The translations under genes and the position numbers were made by a program. Positions 52,401-62,000 of a DNA stretch of 64,000 nt are shown one piece after another. The notes under the pieces were generated by a model. The model was given only the letters and a program-made list of their open reading frames with translations, searched no databases and was not told the DNA's origin. Origin of the DNA: Dipylidium caninum (lineage: Eukaryota > Platyhelminthes > Cestoda > Cyclophyllidea > Dipylidiidae); assembly GCA_017562135.1 (NCBI GenBank), contig QEYB01000448.1, positions 496,001 to 560,000 of the forward strand. Reading direction: 5' to 3'. Within the stretch, counting starts at the first letter, position 1. Every line of letters starts with the position of its first letter.

Positions 52401-55400
52401 GGACAAAAGTGAAGCTCTCGGGGAAGCAGGTGAGCCTACATCGCAGTCGCATACCCCTAAATAAAGTCATCATTTATCACGCGTTTAAAAAGAATCAAAG
52501 TATGAGTTTAATTGGGCGGGAAAGAGCTGAGATTCTCCTGTTACCGGGTGACCACACAGACAAAAAGGTGAGAGTTTTCACTCACATCACTTCTTCGATC
52601 ACAGCATCACCCCGACAACAATAGTCTAAAACCTTCCCCGTGTATCGGGCCTTCTGAAACATCTCAACAGGCGACTGCCGTTTTTATCATTGAGACAATG
52701 AGGAGTTTTACTGGGGCATGTGAAGTTGTCCTTTCATCCCGAAAGAATGTATAAGTTTTGTTAAAGATGTGTCCTTTGATTGAAGTTTTCATTATTTTAA
52801 GGACGAGAGATCCGGTAGGAACAAGGAATAAATGAAAGGTGGATAAACTCACACAGTCAGTTTCGAGGTTCTTCAGTTGACTCTCACGGTCACGCAGTTC
52901 CTCCTGCAGGTTAGCCAACTGCGAGGAGAGGTTGTTTCTTTCCCTCTGAAGGTGTTCCACCGTCGACCGCAATTCCCGCAACTGCGGTAGGTTTAATAAT
53001 TAGTAGTACTAAAGTCGGTTCACAACCACCAAGTGGCGAAGTAATTCGTCGGGCGGGTTATATATGCAGTCCTACTGAAAAAAACCCTTGCGCAAGGACG
53101 AATAAGTTTATAAAAATTACAGTCCTCTGGTAAAAATTTCCCCATGTGGTCTGGCAACCCGCCAGTGCTTGTGCATGGGTGTAGAGTGACGGAGGAATTT
53201 AAAACTTGGACTTTTAATAGTCACTTGGACGTGGTCAAGAGACTGTATGACCGTAATTCTCCATCGCTGAGCCGACTTTTCGTCTCACTTTAGATCCACT
53301 GAGGTTAAGAATGTCGGTGGCTGGGAATAAGGCGAAGGTGGGAGCCAAAATTGTCTCACTTGGTGCTCCATCTGCCGAGTCGAGTCCTCCCTCGAAGCGA
53401 CATGCGCCTCCCTCTCAGCCGTCAGTCTGACGCTTTCGCGAAGGGCCTGTTCCAACTCGCGTATGCGCACGTCCTTCTCGGCCACCACGTTCTGGAAGAA
53501 GAGGCAGAATAATGACTGTGTGGGCTGAGTTCGCCCACGGACTGTCACTCAGTCCTCCCCGACTCTGCAGTCGGTCTCACGTCGACGTAGACCATCCGTC
53601 TTGACGATGTCTACGTAAGAGAATTTGCGACGCTTAGTAGATGAGGCACTCCGGGGAACCGTTTCAGTTTTCGCAAGCACGAGAAGGAGAGATACCAAAT
53701 TTGTCACTCACCTTTTCAGCAGCTCAAATGTCGAGAATTTTACGTTTTGAAGTATGCTGGGAGTACAGCGAAACAGAGCTGAACCCCAGGGAGCAAGTTC
53801 AATTCTTACATGATAAAAGAGTAATTGCTTAGGCGGAAAAAATGTAGTTCAGAGTTATAAGATTGGCATCTACACTGAGATAACTCACTATTGTGTTTGC
53901 TTTTGCTTTCACTACTACTTCAAAGTGTAATTCACTTCTTTCAAAAGTTGCATAGGATGCCTTAAGGTGATAGCCACAGGATAAAATGGAGTAAACAATA
54001 ACAACCCACTAAAATTGTAATTTTTTAGATTAAGTAAGTATGAGTTTTGCGTCGAACCTCCTAAAAATTGAAATTTTCCCACATTTTTATCAGGATGCTG
54101 AAAATAATTAAGTAGATTCACAGTCCCAAAGCCATTTTATGTATATTGTGGACTAAATCAGAAGTATGCCTAGTAAGGCGGACGAAATAAAAGCCATTCA
54201 GCATTGCAAAAACTTTCTTCTTCTTCTGCGTAGTCGCGTTTGCTTACCCAGGCCTTCTGTTATAAATAAGGCCTGGCCCTTTCTATAAGAAGATTTTACT
54301 CACTTGCTAAAAGATCCTGGCCTTGTCAATTGCGGCGGACAGACTTCGACAGGCCGACGGCATCTGAGAGAACTTAAACGGCGTCACGTGCTACAACGTC
54401 GCCGGTTTAAATTCCACTTGATGTTAATGCAGCACCAATAGAGCCTAACTCATATCACCAGACGTCATAAGACTTTATCATTCCTCGTGTGCTCTGATGT
54501 CGCCTCTGGGACACTCATTACTGCCGACTGAAAATGAATCACTAATTATTCTCTCATTAAAGCAACACTCTTCACGTGATCATGTCATCAGAGTCATTTG
54601 TTTTAGAGAAAAGGGTATCATTTCTAGCTCTCCGATACAAATTAAAGAAGGCAGTCTATCAGTTAGACCAGCTTCCATTTCAAAAGTTAAATGTTTCGCA
54701 GTACACACAAACGCTGATGGGACTCGGGGGGATGAAGACCACCTACGGCGGTGTAACGAAGAAGGCTCGTCTCTTAACACAGAATCTACTCGACAAAAGT
54801 CGTCAAGGCTGCCACCGGCCCTACTTCGAGTATTTGGAGGAAGCGATGAAAGCAGATGTGGCCACGGTGGCGTAGACAAGCCTCTTTCTCGAGGATCAGA
54901 GAGTAACCACGATGTTAATGCCACTCCACTGCTCATTTCGGTCACCAGCATAATCATTTGCGACTCCCTGTCTAATTTTATCAATTTATAGTCTGGAAAG
55001 ATGACAGAATGTCATGTAAAATGTCATCTTCTGTTACCACGAAGGCAGCTGAAGAAGAAGCCAGGTAATTTGCTAACAGCAGTGGAGAATTATGCACCCT
55101 AGCGCTTCGCCGTACCTTAAGCAGCTCCGCGTCATTTTGGATTGTATCAGCTCGCTGACGGGCTTCGTCTAACAGTTGATTGTTCTTCTTTCGGTCGGCC
55201 TGCTGGGACCTTTTGAGACTGCCAATTTGGCTTTGGGCTTCATGCAGTTGTCTGTAAACAACAAAAGGGGACGTGTTACAGACAGCAGTTTATCATGATT
55301 AGCCGTTTATTGTCCACACAGACACACATTAATTGCAGAATTATATATCAACCTAAGAATATTCTTATCATTTAAGCTAACAATGGGGAAATATCGTGTG

Positions 55401-55964
55401 CATTTCCTCCGCCACATATCTCTGATTAACAATAAAGAGAGTCGATGAGTTACTCTTCCAGCTCGTGGATTTGATTGTCCTTGTCAAGCTTGTCCGAATC
55501 GGAGGTGCGAACCATGTTAAGTAGGCGGTCGACCTCACTCTGCAACTTGGACGCCGATTCCATGTAGTGGTTCACCTGAGAGCTCAACTCCGCGACTGTT
55601 TTGGCGTACTTCATCTCCGTTTCGTTGGCCACTTGTTTCTGCAACTGTACATTAACCACTCCTTATCAACGGCTTCCATTCGTGAACAGATGGTAATTCT
55701 GGAGTGAGTGATCGGTCGTAATCTCCAGAGAGGTGACATGGGCGTTAGCTGGGAAGGCCATGCCAAGAGACCACTGGGCCTCAGGGCTTAGCCGACCGAC
55801 CCCAGCGGGCACCACGAGGGGAAGCCCGGGTGTGTAACTACCATCCGCGATTAGAAGATGCAAGAGGGCACAAGCACACGCAGGGGGAACAGCATTCAGC
55901 GTGCATATGCCAGCCGCAACCATCCCCCCGGGACGAGAGCATGCGTTCCGCTCAGTTTCTCTGG

Positions 55965-56004
<40 letters not shown>

Positions 56005-59000
56005 CCCTTTATCAGTGAGCGAACAGAGTGAATTTTACGAATTCACTTCTCCAATCCCCATTGTTAGCCTTAACAAAAACAAGGCGAGAGGAACAGGCTG
56101 GAGGGAGGGAGGTAGGCAATCTTGACGCAGAAGCAGTAATTGACAGGATGTCCACTTGGCGAGGTCATAAATTGCGTCTGATGCTGGGGAGGCAATTCCA
56201 GCCGCCTCCTCTCAGGCAAGAGACGCCGCCGAGGGGAAGAGAGGGGTGATGGAATAACTAAAGCTCCATTTGGACCATTCAGTTCGTATCGCCTAAAAGC
56301 CTTAATTGCGTGTCCTGCCTTGGTTTTCTCATACAAAGCCATTAATATTTCACTTTCCGTTCGTAATTATTGTTTTAGGCATCTTTTGTTCATCGCATCA
56401 TCAGTTGGGAAGTTTTAGACTAGAAGAGAAGCCTGAATTTTCTATTTAAATTGCTAAAAATGTGTTTTTTAGAAGGAATGAAATGAGTAGACCGGGGAAA
56501 TTTCCGGCTGTTTTGATGGTGAGTAAATCTGATAAAAAAGAGGACAGCGGAATTCTGTCGGAAGTTCAGTTCCCCGTGCGTTTTGTCCCATCCACCTTCC
56601 GTCCAGTTTTAGCCTTGAAACAATGTGTAAGTGGAAAGGAATGGGTGTAAAATGTCGGGTCAAGCGTCTCCCGAAATCAATAAACTTGTAATTGAAAAAT
56701 TTATTTTCACCTTAGCTCAACGTGTGCCCATCCTCCTCATCCTAGTTCCCGCATCCATCACAGAGATAGGGCAAAAATCAGCTCACAGTTCTCCGTTTCG
56801 CGGGCAGACTCCCCGCCCACTTTTATGTTCTCCGTAGTCGAATTTATGATAGCAGTGCAGATGTGTTGATGACTTCTCCGATGTCATGTGCGGATCCACT
56901 GTCTGGAGGGAGACGATGGAGCGAGGATTTCGGTACAATCGCCGAAGCGCCTGTTTCATTCGGACGTGTGCTTTTCGAACAACTCGTCCTCTCAACTGTC
57001 CACGTCGCCACCATCGGGTGATTTCCCCCTCCGGGTGTGTTTGGTGGTGGTCGAGGTCGACGCCACTCACCACAATCGGATGAAAAAGATCAGGTTCTAA
57101 GCATTGCCATGCCTTTTTTTCTTTACTAATGACAGTCAAGAAGACGTGGACTTCAAACTCTTGTTACTTCTCCCAAGAGACGCAGTGTCGAGACCAAAGC
57201 GTCCTCGTTGGGTTGGAAGGTCCTCACCAAAAAATTCCAACATTGATGGCATACGTCAGATACTCTTGAGTTTAGAGTCAAGAGATGAATTTGATTTCGC
57301 CTGCGCATTAATATCCTTCTCGAAAATCACCTCCTTATGTGTAGAATGAGAGTGACTTCGGGAAGTGTGGGTAGAGGCAGTAAACTGACCAGATTCTCTT
57401 CAAAATCCCGCAAAATTTAAATGCAAATCAAAGATATAAAAAGACCTTTGTGGAAGAGTCCGCTTGCTCTGAAGAGGTCAAGAAGTGTGGAGTGCATTAG
57501 AGATGAAGGAAAAAGAGGCGGAATAGTAATACGAAAACGAGGGGCGCCTTCTTGTTGCTCTGTCCACTCGCTCAGAGCATCTGTTTGGAAATAAAAAGTC
57601 AGTCGACTTTCAGCGATGTCGCCCAACAGAACTTGTCTACTGTGTCGGCAATGACAATTCCTGGCGTTCTGAGGACTTTCCAATGTTAAAAGTCCCCAAA
57701 CATTGCAAAAACACTCGGTTTGCAGCACTTTCCTTCAGCACCTTCGGAGGAGAGAGAGACGATTTCCGAATGGTTCGAAAAAACCCGGAAAGAGCTGATG
57801 AATTCGATCGCTACAAGAACATTAGATTCGGACAGCGTTTATCCACGAGCAGGGACATTTTTAACTGCCATAAATTGTACTTCGAACAATAAACGTGGAG
57901 TCGGGCTGATACTTTCATTTAATGACCCATCAACGTTTCTCCAACACTGTGCAACATTTGAGGGTCAAAACTCAGTGGGGATGTGAAATAGAAGGAGGGT
58001 GATAGAAAAAAATTCCGTGGCACGATCCCGCACATTTGGTGGCCAGACATTGCCTGTCCTCCCGTCGGGCATTCCGAGAGGATTCCACTTTTAATCTTCG
58101 TGTGAGACAGTTGGAAGGCGTCAGGACTCACCGGTACTCACTGTTTTTGAGGTCTTGCTTCGAGTTAAAGGGGAAATGATGTCTTCAAGCAGACAGACAA
58201 TGTAGCTGTCTGTCAATGAATGGGAGGAGGAAGTTCTCGTGATAGGCAAATGGAGGTTTATTTTCAACAACAGACATGAAATACATTTTAGACTGCGTTG
58301 AAAATGACGAGTGGCGCTTGTCTCAACATCTGACGACGACGACGACGATGTGGTGGCAAATAATTCTACGAGATGTCTACTACGAACGTGGAAATTTCAG
58401 CCTTTCGGAGACTTAACAAGGACCATCACCGTCGCGAAGGAGTCGACTTTACCGCTGCCTCCAGAAAGTTTCGTAAAGAGGGAAAAATTACCCTGCTCGC
58501 TTTGGCCTCTCGTGCATTTCAAATCTGACGCCGTTGTAAACTTTCCTTTCACACAAACAATCAGATTGAAAAGTCACTTCTTCTACAAGACTGTAAAAAT
58601 TCTACAATCCCTCTATGGGCTCTCGAGCCTCGAGGTGAGTCGATGACGAAATTGAGCAAAGAGAGAGAAACAGCAATATAACTTGGAAGTGGTTCTCAAA
58701 AACTCTCCAGATGCCACAACAGGATGGAGGCAACTTTCAGTGACGTGGAATGGAAACATCCTCAGACAGCTAATGATAGAAATGCCAGAGGATATCATTC
58801 TCCCACTGCCCCAAAACTCCCACTTTAGTCGCCCCAAAAGAAGCATTAGAGGCGACAGGCTCAAGTTTGCATTCGTCAATGTTTCGTGGGACTGTAAAGT
58901 TATGTTTTTTTTTTTACTTTGTCGCCTCACAGGCTCCTACCGGGTGAGGCTGAGTGGTGTTGGGTGTACAGCTGTAATTCTTTGGCACAGCGAAAGGACG

Positions 59001-62000
59001 TACCACGCATTTAAAATATCAAGATGAAAAGCGCGGAAGTATAAGCTCAAAGAAGCTGGGAAAAGTACCCCAACGTCTGCCGTCCCCCTTCCTCAAAAAG
59101 GGGAAACGCTTAAGTCGAGGGAAGAGACTTCAGTTGGCAATAAAGTTAAAAGGTCGAAGCAAAGATGGGTGGTTCTTGAAGGAAAGCATGAAAGAAACGG
59201 GGTCATTCGAGGTTAAGCTTGGCGTGGACCTACTCGTTCTGCCTCCCCACCAGTCCGCTATTAAGAGAAAGTGAAAACCTGGTTAAGTAGAGTGGTAGAG
59301 ACGGAGTGGAGGGCGACTGCCATCAGCAGAAGACTAAGGAGGTTAGGAAACATCGATTAAAAGAAGTTTTGGGGGTGGAAGGCAATTACCTACTCTACAA
59401 ATTGGTTTATAGCGGGTAGAAGCAAACTAAATTAATAAAATAAATCTGGGAGATTTGTCAAGCCGAACCTCATAGGCCGAGGATTTACGAAACATGGTGA
59501 CGGTTACCCTTTGTTAGACACCGGCAAACAGGTTTTACTTGTTACTGCGATCACCCACAGAAAAAGTAGAAAGAGGGGGAAAGAAGACATCTGGCCAAAG
59601 AAGGAAGAAGGACGCACCATCTGCTTCTCCAACTGGAGAGCGGACACCTCGGCGTCGCGCTGTCTCAGTTGGGCCTGCAACTGATTCAACTCGGTGTCGC
59701 GTTTGTACCGGGAGCTGCGCAGTTGGGCCACCTCCTCCCGCGTCTCGTTGAGTTGCGCGCTCTTCTCGTCCAGATCCCGCACCGCCGCCTCCATCCGCAC
59801 ACGCAGCTCCGACTGCCCTCGCCGCAGACCTTCCGCCTCCTCCGCCCACTCTGCTTCGCTTCGTTCACGCGCCTCCTTCAATCTGCCCACCAAAGTGACA
59901 TTACAAAAAAGGTACTTACGCTTGCAGTAATTGTTGAATTGTCAACAAGGATAAACAATGCGAGGATTTCCGGGGAAATAGCATGACTGTTTCTCATAAA
60001 TAAATGCAGTTTATTAGTAGATATTAGGCCTTTGCCAACGAACTTGGTCACATAATCGTCAAAGGTGGCTAGTTTCAGAGCAGTGGAGTCGCACCACGTC
60101 TCCCCGAGGTCCCGACGTCCAGATTCAACTGCTCTCCACCTCAGATTTCAAATTCCCTCATCTTTGCATTCATTCCCGACCAGTGTCGGGGAAGAGAGGT
60201 GGAGCTGATGCGCCACTTCTATTGAGGCTTTTTCAGGGAAGGAGGGTTCAGAAAGTTGCCAGCCAAAACGTCGTTGGAAAGGAGTGGAACGCATGATTGT
60301 GAGTCTGTGCTAAAAAAGCCTTCACCACCCGCTACGTTGTCTGGATAAACAGTGTGCAATGAAATGTTCGGGCATCTCTTTCACTCTCTTCAAATCGACT
60401 GTATTGGCAATAAAAGGATGACGATGAAAGAACACCAGCCGACCAAAATCACCCACATCAAGATACGACTGTATAAATGGCCTTCGGTGGAGAGAATTCA
60501 AAGTGGCCGGGGAAAATTTCAGAAAATTATGTGCAGAGAAAAGAGGGCCCCGCTTCTTTGGATCAGCCTTCTGACTGTCTAGAGGCGTAAAATCCACAAC
60601 CATGAGGCACTCGGTGTGCTCAACTCCGCCATGAACTCAACATCCACGACTTCCCGACTTCAGGACTCGTAGTGGCACCCTGCCAGGAGAAAATCATTAG
60701 CTGCTCATAAAATCTTGTGTAAAATTCTGCTCATCCTCGTCTTCTATAACCTCGTCGCCCAGATTTTTCGGCTAATTTACTGACGATTAAAAAAGTCCCT
60801 TACAGCACACAGTCTGGAGCTCCAACTTTCGCCGTACAACTGTTTATGCACTCTGTTTGGCAGGACTGGCCAAGTCTCGGGGTTTATCTTCGTTCAAGCC
60901 GTGGATTACGTGAATGTCACACTTTTTGCCGACAAGGCGTGGTGGTAAATGTTGCGTTAACGCGAGAAATTTCATCCATTTGGGACGATTAAAACTCTCA
61001 CAGATTGCAAGGACTTTGCCAGAATCTAAAATCTCCCTTAACTCACGGCAGATAAGCGTGAGCAACTCCTCCTTTTAGAATTGCAATTTTTTACGGGGTA
61101 CCCTAAACGCCGCACTTTGCAAATACACTTGGAGAAAAGAAAAAAGTACATCAAGTGGTAGGTGAGGCAGATGTAGGATTACAAAGAAATTGTTTTCCGC
61201 CCTGCAGTCCTACTTGGGGGGTTTTAAGCCACTTTTACTTCATTGACGGACTTTTGGCTAAGAGGCTCATGGCTCAGCGGCTGCATTTCTGTGCGGCCAG
61301 GGGGAATTACTTTAGTCCACGTGATGTCCACCCTCAACTTGTTCCTTTGTCGTACAGCCTCCTTGTGGAGACTGCGCGGTTTCGCGGTCGTCTGAGTGAA
61401 AACTGAGTGGATTCAACTGTACCATGAAGTATATCAAATCTGGACGATGGAGGTTCCGCTCCCCCGACAGTATTTGTGGCGACCTGTCGGCAAAAATATC
61501 ACTTGGAGCGAGTTTCACCATGAATGGTGAAGAGGAGGAATGACTTCTCAAACGGTGATATCTAATGCGGGCAGCTTTGCGGAGGCAGGACAGTTCACTC
61601 CCGAAAGGTGATATCACCAGAGCACGCAATGAACAATGCCAAATGCAGTCAGCATATCCTTCCAACTACGCAACTGGTGGAGTTTTTAATTTTCTGTGGC
61701 ATAATTAAGCACCCTGTCACGTATAATTAAGAAGGTACTGGGGCGAAGAAGGGGAGAATACACGAGATTGCCGTTTGGGGCGCACTTCAACTTCAACGCT
61801 TTATTTCGCAGAAAAAAGAGTAAATACGCGACCGGCAGAGGTTCAGGGGCGGCATTGCCCTCCTCGATTCGAAATCCGCGTTGCCCTTCCCAATCTGCTC
61901 TGGCCAACGAATGGCCCAGCTACCTTCTGCCGACCCGCTCAGAGATGCCGTGAGTTGGGAGCAATGAAACACAAATTAGTGCTTCAAGGAGCCGACTATT

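Noticed and set aside
54497..54991. 164-codon plus-strand frame in the ERC intron between exons 4 and 5
   Set aside because: Long frames overlap it on both strands over the same region and the peptide lacks domain character, so it looks like compositional openness.
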